Counted from the stretch's first letter, positions 1 through 6,612 are shown. The stretch: 10,860 bases of DNA from Pseudobdellovibrionaceae bacterium (GCA_947374445.1 CANCBY010000072.1:1-10860), one strand, 5' to 3'. The notes: generated from the sequence alone by a model not told the origin. Made by a program: numbers and translations.

Positions 1-729
1 AATCTTAAGGCTGATGCTGCCGGAGTTAATCTGCAGTTGATGGCAATTAGAACTGCAATTGATGATAGAAGGTTGGAAATTGCAAAAGCTAATTCAGATC
101 TTGAGCAAACAAGAAAAGGTCTAGAAAAAGCCAAAGTTGATTTGGCCGAATCTAATATCGAGTTCAAAAAAGTCGAAGCCAAAAAGCTTGAGACAGACAA
201 CCGAGTCACTGCAGAGGTCAAGCGCCTAGAAGAAACAACGGTTGCAGCGCAAAAGTCTAAAACCATCAACGAATCAGAAAAGTTGAGAATTGAAGCCGAA
301 ACAGAAAAAATGAAAAACTATTTAGCTTCTGTTAAGCGAGTGAGCTCTGAAGCGATCGATGCTTCAATTGATTCGCAGTCGAGCGTGATGGAATCAAGAT
401 TGGCCTTACAAACTGCAAAATCTGAACTTGGCCAGCAAGTTGCCAAATCAGATGGTTTAGCTTCGAAAAAAGATGCTAACTCTGCCAAAATACGACGTCT
501 TGCAAGTGTCGCTGAAGCTTCAGACATATTAGATGGGGCAAAGCCATGGGTGATGAGCAAGTCCTGCAAATTGCACAAGAGAGCCTCATCAAGTTCTGAA
601 GTTTTGCAAGCAGACTTAAACTTAGGCCAAAAACTGATTGGTGCTGATTATTCTGAGCATTGGATCAAGGTGCTCAACTCTTCTGGAGCACCGGCGTTCA
701 TCAAAAAAGATTGCGGAAGTTTCGAGTAA
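1..729 (+). CDS. Coiled-coil protein with C-terminal SH3-like domain (5' end outside window)
   Basis: The reading frame is open from the first base, so the true start and any signal peptide lie upstream; the ATG at 37 is probably internal. The first ~160 codons are rich in Lys, Glu, Ala, Gln and Leu with heptad-like spacing, typical of a long alpha-helical coiled coil. The last ~60 residues (about 541-726) change character and follow the bacterial SH3 pattern: a start like MSKSCKLHKRASSSSEVL (the 'nvRs.ps..s.vl' element), then LNLGQKLIGADYSEHWIKV (the 'G..l.v....gW.kV' element), closing with AFIKKDCG. Two Cys flank this domain and could form a disulfide. SH3-like domains in this position usually bind peptidoglycan or peptides, so a periplasmic scaffold is likely. 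The specific function is unknown. The gene converges on the barrel gene ending at 754. Confidence 0.8.
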   Translation, partial: NLKADAAGVNLQLMAIRTAIDDRRLEIAKANSDLEQTRKGLEKAKVDLAESNIEFKKVEAKKLETDNRVTAEVKRLEETTVAAQKSKTINESEKLRIEAETEKMKNYLASVKRVSSEAIDASIDSQSSVMESRLALQTAKSELGQQVAKSDGLASKKDANSAKIRRLASVAEASDILDGAKPWVMSKSCKLHKRASSSSEVLQADLNLGQKLIGADYSEHWIKVLNSSGAPAFIKKDCGSFE

Positions 730-735
730 TTCAAA

Positions 736-761
736 GCCGCTGCAGTTGTAGACTTAGCGGC
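736..761. terminator. Possible shared hairpin between convergent genes
   Basis: GCCGCT (736-741) and AGCGGC (756-761) form a 6-bp stem around a 14-nt loop, in the 24-bp gap between two convergent stop codons and overlapping the last minus-strand codons. On the minus strand it is followed by TTTGAATTA, a poor U-tract; on the plus strand there is no T-run. It could act as a weak terminator for the minus-strand barrel gene, but the stem is short and the loop long. Confidence 0.35.
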
Positions 762-1773
762 CTAGTTCAAAAATATATCCAACAGAGACTATGAGTGATT
801 TCATAGTCATATTTGCAGAATCGGTCACCGCAGTTCTGCTTAGATAACTAACACCTAACGTAGCTGAATGTTGTGGTAGAATTTTCCAGTCGACGTCTGC
901 ATTACTATATCCAGCAATATTTTGTGATCCCACAACTCCTGAACGCCCCATTCCAGTTCCAACAATGTAGCCAGCTCTGAATCTTGCGTTGAAGTTGTTA
1001 TAAAAGGGAACTTCTGCATAAATGTTTGCTCCGCCCGATATCTCCATTGCCTTTTGCATCTCAAGCGTTGCGATAGTCGTCCCAGTATTTGTTGTATTTA
1101 GTATCGAGTATGAATCATAAACCAGCTCCAAGCCCGGACAAATGCGAGAGCCATTCGAGAAAGTAAAATAGCAATAGTTTGCTCTTCCAAACGTTTGAAC
1201 AGTCGATGACTTAGTATCTAATACGACAATTTTAGGAGAGGTCGTATTGGTGACTGCCGTCGCTCCAGCTGTAAAATAGCTCGCGGATACTTCGTAAACT
1301 GTCTCAGCATTTGGAGAGTAGAGATAAGTCGCATCTGCCCCCATATTTGATGACGAAAAACTCTGCGATTTTTGAGTCGTAGGTATATTCAATGTGCCTT
1401 TGTAGTCATAAGTGCCACTGTAGCTGTCGTTGCTAGGAGTGATAGCAAATTTGTGGCTAGGATATTGAGAGTTTTTGGGTTTAGCCTTTTCAATCTCACT
1501 AACAACTTTGTCTTGATCGTAACCAAGATTAAACTTTATTGGCTCAGCCTGCCCACTATCTTTGTCGTAGCCGAGAACCGCAGCTTTAGGCGTTGCGAAC
1601 TTAATCATAGGTTTATCTGAAATGACCTTGGTAGTATCGGCCTTCACAGTAGCCGTTGTTACTGTCGATACTGTAGCAGGTGCCGCAGGCTGTTTTTCTT
1701 CGGCCATCGCAGGATTAATTCCGGCTAAAATTATTGCGACCAGAGAAGAAAATAACAATCGTTGCTGAATCAT
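754..1773 (-). CDS. Predicted outer-membrane beta-barrel protein, 339 aa
   Basis: I place the start at the ATG at 1773, not the GTG at 1815, because GAGGAG (1781-1786) sits 7 nt upstream and translation then begins directly with a signal peptide: MIQQRLLF, a hydrophobic core, and an AMA|EE cleavage site near residue 24. The mature protein opens with a Pro/Thr/Val-rich linker containing two similar short elements (VLGYDKDSGQ and FNLGYDQDK). From about residue 120 to the end it is made of alternating polar/aromatic strands separated by Ser/Thr/Asn/Gly-rich turns, with long strands such as TMKSLIVSVGYIF at the C-terminus, as expected for a transmembrane barrel. Two Cys (NYCYFTF, RICPGLEL) lie ~12 residues apart on what looks like one hairpin and may be disulfide-bonded. 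It ends in FELGR, not a terminal Phe. Family and cargo are not recognised; a structural porin-like role is inferred. Confidence 0.75.
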   Translation of the reverse strand: MIQQRLLFSSLVAIILAGINPAMAEEKQPAAPATVSTVTTATVKADTTKVISDKPMIKFATPKAAVLGYDKDSGQAEPIKFNLGYDQDKVVSEIEKAKPKNSQYPSHKFAITPSNDSYSGTYDYKGTLNIPTTQKSQSFSSSNMGADATYLYSPNAETVYEVSASYFTAGATAVTNTTSPKIVVLDTKSSTVQTFGRANYCYFTFSNGSRICPGLELVYDSYSILNTTNTGTTIATLEMQKAMEISGGANIYAEVPFYNNFNARFRAGYIVGTGMGRSGVVGSQNIAGYSNADVDWKILPQHSATLGVSYLSRTAVTDSANMTMKSLIVSVGYIFELGR

Positions 1774-1835
1774 AATGCGACTCCTCGTCCATATCTGTCT
1801 TAGTTTCTGTCTCACTCACTTAATCAATTCAAGTC

Positions 1836-1865
1836 ATCCTAGCAATGACTCAACCTTGTTGACAA
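1836..1865 (-). promoter_or_regulatory. Candidate promoter for the minus-strand barrel gene
   Basis: On the minus strand, TTGTCA (1860-1865) is followed after 18 bp by TAGGAT (1836-1841), giving 4-5 of 6 matches at each box, about 65 bp upstream of the start at 1773. The -35 overlaps an 11-bp palindrome, TGTTG-A-CAACA (1857-1867), which could be a regulator site. The evidence is only match to consensus. Confidence 0.3.
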
Positions 1866-1994
1866 CATCGTCGATAAATCTCGGCTAGACTAAGGTCCCA
1901 ACATCTTAAGACTTCACTTGCTGCCAATAAGAGCTCTGACTTAACCTCAACTGACAGACTTCAATTGGAAATACAGATCACAGGGAGATTTATA

Positions 1995-2702
1995 ATGAAA
2001 CATTTTTTACTTTTAGCTCTATCAACATTTGTTGGAGTCCAAATGACTTGGGCCGCAGACACGGCCGAAATCGCATGCAACATCAGAGACGCCGGCGGCA
2101 GCATCAGTTGCCAACAATTAGGTCCCAATGGAGTTCGCCGTGTTATGACTGCTGAGGACATTTCAACTTTTATTGATCAAGGTCAAGTAGCAGCTTATAT
2201 CACGCTTATTTCACGAAAAGGCTACGAGCGAACCTATCTTATTGATGGCAACTCTCCTCAGTATAAAAACTTAGGCAATGTCAAAAGATCGGCGTCTATC
2301 TCAGAAATAAACAAAGCAAAAAGTGATCTTTTTAACGAAATTGAAAAGAAGCTAATAAAGGTTTCAGACGATCTTGACGGTCAGGCTGCTGCCGCTGAAC
2401 TGATTAAGTATGATCCGTCTATTGCCAATGATAAATTTCGCCGAGAGTCCCGCCAGATGGCAATTGATCTCGATGCTGCTAGGAACAACAAAGAAAGAAC
2501 TTGCGCTTCGACTTCGACTTACGAACAAATGGCAAAAGCAAACTCTAGCTTGCAAGGCACACTCTCAAATATACTTTATGCTTTTCAATCTCCCGACACT
2601 TGCATGAGTGATTTCAAACTCATCAAAGATAAAGATGGCGCTGTCGACTTAAAACAGCTCGAATCTGTTCCTCAAAAATTTCAGGCTCAGTGCAAAAAGT
2701 AA
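1995..2702 (+). CDS. Secreted protein of unknown function, 235 aa
   Basis: The start is the ATG at 1995: AGGGAG (1982-1987) lies 7 nt upstream and the protein then begins with a textbook signal peptide, MKHFLLLALSTFVGVQ, cleaved near WAA|D (residue 21). The in-frame TTG at 1965 would place an implausible hydrophilic stretch ahead of it. The mature protein is ~214 residues. An N-terminal section with two close Cys (EIACNIRD, SISCQQLG) looks like a small beta domain that resumes in YITLISRKGYERTYLIDG. It is followed by a mostly helical, charged region (about residues 95-235) with three more Cys (ERTCAS, DTCMSD, AQCKK). Five Cys suggest an oxidising compartment, so it is probably periplasmic. 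I do not recognise the family. It stands alone, followed by a strong terminator. Confidence 0.8.
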   Translation: MKHFLLLALSTFVGVQMTWAADTAEIACNIRDAGGSISCQQLGPNGVRRVMTAEDISTFIDQGQVAAYITLISRKGYERTYLIDGNSPQYKNLGNVKRSASISEINKAKSDLFNEIEKKLIKVSDDLDGQAAAAELIKYDPSIANDKFRRESRQMAIDLDAARNNKERTCASTSTYEQMAKANSSLQGTLSNILYAFQSPDTCMSDFKLIKDKDGAVDLKQLESVPQKFQAQCKK

Positions 2703-2724
2703 ATTAAACCCAACACTAGATATA

Positions 2725-2761
2725 GACAAAAAAAGGAGCTCTTGGAGCTCCTTTTTTTGTC
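2725..2761 (+). terminator. Strong Rho-independent terminator
   Basis: GGAGCTC (2735-2741) pairs with GAGCTCC (2745-2751) around a 3-nt loop. The stem continues through seven A-T pairs (2728-2734 with 2752-2758) and three more pairs (GAC/GTC), 17 bp in all, with a run of seven T directly after the GC-rich core. It begins 23 nt after the stop of the gene ending at 2702. The A-run on the other side would let it work in both directions. Confidence 0.92.
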
Positions 2762-2787
2762 TCATTTTAGTCCAAAATTCATATAAT
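2757..2787 (+). promoter_or_regulatory. Candidate sigma70-type promoter of the FecR-domain gene
   Basis: A perfect TATAAT (2782-2787) is preceded, with a 19-bp spacer, by TTGTCT (2757-2762; 4 of 6), which lies in the tail of the upstream terminator. Transcription would start near 2794, giving a leader of roughly 105 nt before the ATG at 2899. The -10 overlaps the left arm of an inverted repeat (2785-2806). Confidence 0.5.
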
Positions 2788-2806
2788 CGTCATTTCTGAG
2801 ACGATT
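2785..2806. repeat. Inverted repeat overlapping the -10 box (possible operator)
   Basis: AATCGTC (2785-2791) and GACGATT (2800-2806) are perfect 7-bp inverted copies, 8 nt apart. The left arm begins inside the TATAAT box and the expected transcription start falls in the spacer. The position suits a repressor operator; if transcribed from further upstream it would form an RNA hairpin. Confidence 0.45.
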
Positions 2807-2825
2807 CATCTCACTTTGAGTCCAA

Positions 2826-2878
2826 TCTTGCCTTCAAGAATGCTCTTCCAGCAGCCGATAAGTACTCAGATTCTTGAA
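2826..2878 (+). promoter_or_regulatory. Leader with mutually exclusive pairings upstream of the FecR-domain gene
   Basis: TTCAAGAAT (2833-2841) pairs perfectly with ATTCTTGAA (2870-2878) over 9 bp with a 28-nt loop, ending 9 nt before the AGGGAG ribosome binding site (2888-2893). The same CAAGA segment (2835-2839) can instead pair with TCTTG at 2826-2830 across a 4-nt loop. The arms are thus TCTTG / CAAGA / TCTTG, where the middle one must choose a partner. No known riboswitch class is recognised. Confidence 0.4.
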
Positions 2879-2898
2879 TTTATGACCAGGGAGCTAAT

Positions 2899-3786
2899 AT
2901 GTCTCGCACACTTAAATTTTGTATAGGTTTATCCCTTAGTTTAACTATGGGCATTATTGAAGTGCGCGCAGAAGAAGCCATCCACGGCATCATGATGGTT
3001 GTTAAAGGCGATGTTAAAGTCACCTCAGCAGCGACAAAAAGCACTGAGCCCGGCAAGGTCGGAAAGAAAGTATTTCCTGGTGATACGATTTTAACTGGCC
3101 CCGACTCAAGAGCAAAAATTGTTATGTCGGATAAAAACGTATTGAATATCTCTCCTGATACAAAAATTGTTATCGAAAAATACACAAACAATGGCCAAGA
3201 GAAAAGCGTAGAACTTAAAGTTGAGTTCGGAAAAATAAGAGCCAGTGTCGAACAGAAATACGATGGCGAGAAATCTAAATTCAACGTCAAGACTCCTTCA
3301 GCTGTGGCTGGAGTTCGAGGTACCGACTTCTTAACCAGCTACGATCGCGTTAGCAAAAAATCAGAAATCATCACCTTTACAGGAACCGTGGCCGTTGGTA
3401 AACCAGGACCAGGCGGAGCAATTCTAAATCCTGTTTTCGTTCAACCAGGACAAATGACATCTGCCACAGAAGGCAAAGCTCCCGAGGCTCCAAAAACCTT
3501 ACCTAAAGAAGATGTGAAGAAAGCGAACCAAGAATCAAATTCCGATTTGGCAAAAAATCAAAATAGTGGCGGCGATAGAAAGCCTGCAAGCTCAAGCTCG
3601 ATGGTTGATGCCAGCGATCTTGGAAGCGGCCCTAAAGGACCAACAGGAATTGATTCAGCGCTACCCGCGTCCGCACCGCAAATTTTGCCAACCTTACCTA
3701 AGGTTCCGGTCGTCACGAATCCATTCCTTGATGGTGCCGTACGAGGCGCTGGCTCGAAAGCCACGATCATTATTAACAAACAATAA
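2899..3786 (+). CDS. Secreted FecR-domain protein, 295 aa
   Basis: The ATG at 2899 has AGGGAG (2888-2893) 5 nt upstream. Residues 1-24 form a signal peptide (MSRTLKFCIGLSLSLTMG, cleavage near VRA|EE). Residues ~34-150 carry the FecR fold: VVKGDVKV, GKKVFPGDTILTGPDSRAKI, NISPDTKIVI, GKIRASV, and the diagnostic TPSAVAGVRGTDF (132-144). Residues ~175-295 are a low-complexity Pro/Ala/Ser/Lys tail, likely disordered or wall-spanning, ending in a short hydrophobic TIIINK. Classical FecR proteins have a cytoplasmic anti-sigma part and one membrane helix before this domain; here there is a cleavable signal and nothing cytoplasmic, and no sigma factor gene nearby. It is therefore more likely a periplasmic structural or ligand-binding protein. 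It is followed after 102 bp by the TPR-barrel gene with no convincing terminator between, so partial co-transcription is plausible. Confidence 0.9.
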   Translation: MSRTLKFCIGLSLSLTMGIIEVRAEEAIHGIMMVVKGDVKVTSAATKSTEPGKVGKKVFPGDTILTGPDSRAKIVMSDKNVLNISPDTKIVIEKYTNNGQEKSVELKVEFGKIRASVEQKYDGEKSKFNVKTPSAVAGVRGTDFLTSYDRVSKKSEIITFTGTVAVGKPGPGGAILNPVFVQPGQMTSATEGKAPEAPKTLPKEDVKKANQESNSDLAKNQNSGGDRKPASSSSMVDASDLGSGPKGPTGIDSALPASAPQILPTLPKVPVVTNPFLDGAVRGAGSKATIIINKQ

Positions 3787-3820
3787 ACCCGGCCTTTAGC
3801 TGGCTCAACAAACCAATTGT

Positions 3821-3850
3821 TTGCCCTTGGACTCTCCACAAATCTATAAT
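3821..3850 (+). promoter_or_regulatory. Candidate sigma70-type promoter of the TPR-barrel gene
   Basis: TATAAT (3845-3850, perfect) is preceded with an 18-bp spacer by TTGCCC (3821-3826, 4 of 6). The predicted transcription start near 3857 leaves a leader of about 35-45 nt. The -10 lies inside the left arm of a 14-bp inverted repeat (3836-3849 with 3879-3892). Confidence 0.5.
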
Positions 3851-3892
3851 GAATTATAAATCTAAAGTGATTTTGCACTTATAGATCTGTGG
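3836..3892. repeat. 14-bp inverted repeat spanning -10 box to ribosome binding site
   Basis: CCACAAATCTATAA (3836-3849) and TTATAGATCTGTGG (3879-3892) are reverse complements at 13 of 14 positions, separated by 29 nt. The left arm includes most of the TATAAT box; the right arm ends one base before TAGGAG. A second, nested inverted repeat, TATAAT-GA-ATTATA (3845-3858), shares the left arm. It could be a two-site operator; in read-through RNA from the FecR gene it would fold into a hairpin next to the ribosome binding site. Confidence 0.6.
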
Positions 3893-5985
3893 TAGGAGTT
3901 TTTCTGAAACACACTTTTTTACTTTTAATCCTGACAAATTTTCTAACAGTTTACCCTGTTGCTTTTGCACAGCTACCCAACTTGACTTTAAAATTAGATC
4001 CTTCAAAGCCAATTCACATTGAATACAAGTCAACACTTTGGAATAAAGACAAAAACCAAGTTGAATCGCACTCAGTTCTTTTGCGTGATGCTGGCACTGG
4101 CCGTATGGCACGAATTGAACTTCAAGAAACAGGTCCGGATACAAGCACCTTTGAAGGAAGCTATCAAATTTCGTTTCGCCAAAATGTCGACGTGTTGCCC
4201 GAAATTTACTTAGTGCCAGAGGGCGCGCTTAATGGCCAAAATGAACTCCAAAAAATCGATGCGCTTATTCGAGAAGGCCTTTTAGTTCGCAAACCCTTTT
4301 TTCTAAGGCAAGAGTCAGCTACGCAGTTGATCTCAGTCTTTGACACTCGTGAACAAGCTATCGAAGCGTACGACCACTACAAGCAAAATCAACCTGCTAT
4401 CTCTAAAGCGGGCCTGACAGTGCAAAAGCACGCGACTGCGGTAGCAAATAAACTTGCCAATAATGCTTTAGCTGAAAGAAATCAAAACGAACGCCAGAGG
4501 CTAGCTGAAGAGGAACGTCTAAAACGCGAGGAGATCGCGAAAAAGCAGGCAGCTCTTGACGAAAACGAAAAACAATTAAGAAGAGAGCAAGCAAAATCAT
4601 TTGCAGAAAAAGCCATGGCTTTTTACAAAAATGAAAAATTCAAGGATGCTGAAACTCAATTTTCAAAATCTATCGAGCTCGATCCCGAAAACAAGGGCTA
4701 CTACTATCAATATGGGGTTACGCTTTATAAAAACGAAAAGTACAATAGATCTCTTGTGGTCCTTCCTGAAGCAAGTGGCCCCGACGTCAACACCCTTGAA
4801 AGAGATTATTTCATTGCTCTGAATCACATGAAGCTAAAAGAAAACAAGACTGCCCTTAAAGAGTTTGAACCGATCAAAGCGCAGAACGACACAGTGCTAA
4901 GCCCTTCATCGTCATTTTTTATGGGTGTGCTTGAGTTTCAAGACGAAAACTATGACAAAGCTCAGCCACACTTTGAATACGTTCTTGATAAATCCAGCGA
5001 CACCCAACTCGATAAACAGTCCGAAGCCTATATTGAGCAAATTGCAAATATTAAAGCTTTCCAAAAAAACAAAGCCAAAAAATTTCTTTACACACTCAGC
5101 CTTGGTTTTGGTTATGACTCTAACATTTTAAACCAGGCCGCTGCGGGAAGTGCCTCTGATCAGTCTGGATTTCGTATTCCTATGGGAGCGACTCTTGAAT
5201 ACCGTCCTATTTACACTGAGGCGAATGAATTCTCAGCTCTGCTCGCGACCAGTAATACGATTAGCTATACGACGTCATTTGGGATGTCAGAATCGCTTCA
5301 GCAAAATGACCCGCTCTCGGCCAATTTGAGTTTTCCTTACAAACACAAAGGCGTTATTTTCAGTAAGCCATACCAAATCACCGTTTCGCCAGCTGTTGAA
5401 ACCACCGCTATGAATGTCGATACTTCCAAATCTGGACCGATCGATAATCGTGAGACGATTTTAAATTCTACTATTCTCCACAATGATAATACGTTTGTTA
5501 TGTCTGACGATTGGTTTTCAACTTACTCGCTTGAAGTGCGCAATGACTTATCGCAAATTGCAGTCTCTTCGGATGATGACAATCAAACCGCCACCAAAGT
5601 TTCGCTCTCGACAAGCCAGGTTTTTTTCAAAGACAAAAAGAAAACGACAGCCAAAAGCTATGATGGTGGGCTCTCACTCAATCAAGCTAAAGGAAAAAAT
5701 CAGGCCTACCAACGCATTGATTTGGGAGCCTCCTACTTGACCCCTTGGAAAGCTGGCACCAATGCCACAGCAAGGGTTTCTGGGTATTTATCAAATTACC
5801 CGAATGCGACAGTTTCACGAACTGATAACAATCTAGGGCTTAGCCTGGGCTTAGAAAAGCCAATTGGTGAAAAGCTTTCGACCAACATTATTTTAACACT
5901 CAATAACAACTCATCGAGTGTGAGTACATATACCTACAGCAAGTACACGCTTATGACGGGCCTCACTTACACTGGTGACTTCTAG
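3889..5985 (+). CDS. TPR and outer-membrane beta-barrel protein, Slam/DUF560-like architecture, ~698 aa
   Basis: Residues 1-27 contain a signal peptide (LKHTFLLLILTNF, cleavage near AFA|Q). Residues 30-190 are a mixed domain (IHIEYKSTLW, DTSTFEGSYQISF), perhaps an Ig-like or other beta-sandwich. Residues ~195-236 are a charged coiled coil. Residues 235-268 fit a TPR (AKSFAEKAMAFYKNEKFKDA, then SKSIELDPENKGYYY), followed by further TPR-like helices to ~395. From ~400 the sequence becomes a barrel, opening with LGFGYDSNI (405-413) and running in Ser/Thr/Asn-rich strands to a C-terminal ...TGLTYTGDF with the terminal Phe expected for BAM-assembled barrels. Periplasmic TPRs followed by a barrel with a 'GYDSN' opening are the layout of surface-lipoprotein assembly modifiers and of some polysaccharide exporters; which of these applies is not decidable here. 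The listed start is the GTG at 3889, but this lacks a ribosome binding site; the CTG at 3904 has AGGAG (3894-3898) 5 nt upstream and gives a normal signal peptide. Confidence 0.85.
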   Translation: MVGVFLKHTFLLLILTNFLTVYPVAFAQLPNLTLKLDPSKPIHIEYKSTLWNKDKNQVESHSVLLRDAGTGRMARIELQETGPDTSTFEGSYQISFRQNVDVLPEIYLVPEGALNGQNELQKIDALIREGLLVRKPFFLRQESATQLISVFDTREQAIEAYDHYKQNQPAISKAGLTVQKHATAVANKLANNALAERNQNERQRLAEEERLKREEIAKKQAALDENEKQLRREQAKSFAEKAMAFYKNEKFKDAETQFSKSIELDPENKGYYYQYGVTLYKNEKYNRSLVVLPEASGPDVNTLERDYFIALNHMKLKENKTALKEFEPIKAQNDTVLSPSSSFFMGVLEFQDENYDKAQPHFEYVLDKSSDTQLDKQSEAYIEQIANIKAFQKNKAKKFLYTLSLGFGYDSNILNQAAAGSASDQSGFRIPMGATLEYRPIYTEANEFSALLATSNTISYTTSFGMSESLQQNDPLSANLSFPYKHKGVIFSKPYQITVSPAVETTAMNVDTSKSGPIDNRETILNSTILHNDNTFVMSDDWFSTYSLEVRNDLSQIAVSSDDDNQTATKVSLSTSQVFFKDKKKTTAKSYDGGLSLNQAKGKNQAYQRIDLGASYLTPWKAGTNATARVSGYLSNYPNATVSRTDNNLGLSLGLEKPIGEKLSTNIILTLNNNSSSVSTYTYSKYTLMTGLTYTGDF

Positions 5986-5994
5986 GTCTGACGG

Positions 5995-6612
5995 TTAAAA
6001 GCTGGCACTGTGTGTACCGGCTGTCTGCAGATAATGCGCGAGTTGGGCTTGGACCCAATTGTTTTGCAAATGAGAAACCGTCATTTCATTTTCTAATTCA
6101 ATCACCTGCTTTAATGTTGGCTTCAAAAATGATGTCATCCAAGGCTCTGTCTCAAGGACACCCTGCTGAAATAAAATTTTCAGGCCAAAAGCGGTTTTAA
6201 AAACCTCAAAATTTTTACAGTTCTCGAGGCTCCTTAGGGCGTGACCCAAAAGATTAAACAAACCCTCGGAGTTGCCATCGCCCTCTTGAGAAAGTTTTGC
6301 CATCGTGCTCAAGCAAAAGAGGGCTGTCTCGAGTCTTTCATAATCTGTTCGCAATCCCGGAAAACTTTCAAGCAAGACTGCCTCTTGCAAAACTCCCATT
6401 TTGTCCGAGGAAGCCCCTAGCTTACAATGAGCCTCGATAAAATGAGTCGGCTCTAAAACTCCACCAACGAAACGCTTTTTACTCTTAACAGCTCCCCGAG
6501 CTAAGACTGAAATTTTTTCGCCATTGGTAAGAATCAACTGCAGAATAAGATCGGCTTCAGAGTATTTCGTCGCACGAAGAACAATGCCTTTTACTTTTTT
6601 TATATTCGACAT
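5995..6612 (-). CDS. recO: DNA repair protein RecO, 205 aa
   Basis: RecO works with RecF and RecR to load RecA onto SSB-coated single-stranded DNA and anneals complementary strands. The N-terminal OB-fold is clear: KGIVLRATKYSEADLILQL, TNGEKISVLARGAVKSKKRF and GGVLEPTHFIEAHCKL match the family's 'GiVLr...y.E.D.i...lT...Gk.sv.akGa....sr....l.p' pattern over residues 8-65. The helical C-terminal part follows, with GLFNLLGHALRSLE and FKTAFGLKILFQQGVLE (about residues 117-155) at the expected place. At 205 residues it is somewhat shorter than usual (about 220-250), and the four-Cys zinc site of many RecO proteins is absent, as in several proteobacterial RecOs. The ATG at 6612 lies 13 bp inside the upstream gene and has no clear ribosome binding site, so translational coupling is likely. 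Confidence 0.95.
   Translation of the reverse strand: MSNIKKVKGIVLRATKYSEADLILQLILTNGEKISVLARGAVKSKKRFVGGVLEPTHFIEAHCKLGASSDKMGVLQEAVLLESFPGLRTDYERLETALFCLSTMAKLSQEGDGNSEGLFNLLGHALRSLENCKNFEVFKTAFGLKILFQQGVLETEPWMTSFLKPTLKQVIELENEMTVSHLQNNWVQAQLAHYLQTAGTHSASF

Noticed and set aside
318..578. Open frame antisense to the first gene (86 codons)
   Set aside because: No ribosome binding site, lies fully inside a convincing coiled-coil gene, and its composition reads as the complement of that gene. The other antisense and alternative-frame openings in the window were dropped for the same reason.
1774..1815. GTG at 1815 as the start of the barrel gene
   Set aside because: It would put a basic, non-signal stretch ahead of a normal signal peptide; the ATG at 1773 has GAGGAG at ideal spacing.
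1859..1891. TTGACA at 1859-1864 as a plus-strand -35
   Set aside because: The nearest -10-like hexamer, TAGACT (1886-1891), is 21 bp away, too far for a normal spacer.
2899..3786. Classical FecR-type regulator of an ECF sigma factor
   Set aside because: There is a signal peptide in place of the cytoplasmic anti-sigma part and membrane helix, and no sigma factor or TonB receptor gene nearby.
3809..3823. CAAAC/GTTTG stem as terminator of the FecR-domain gene
   Set aside because: Only 5 bp, A/T-rich and not followed by a T-tract.
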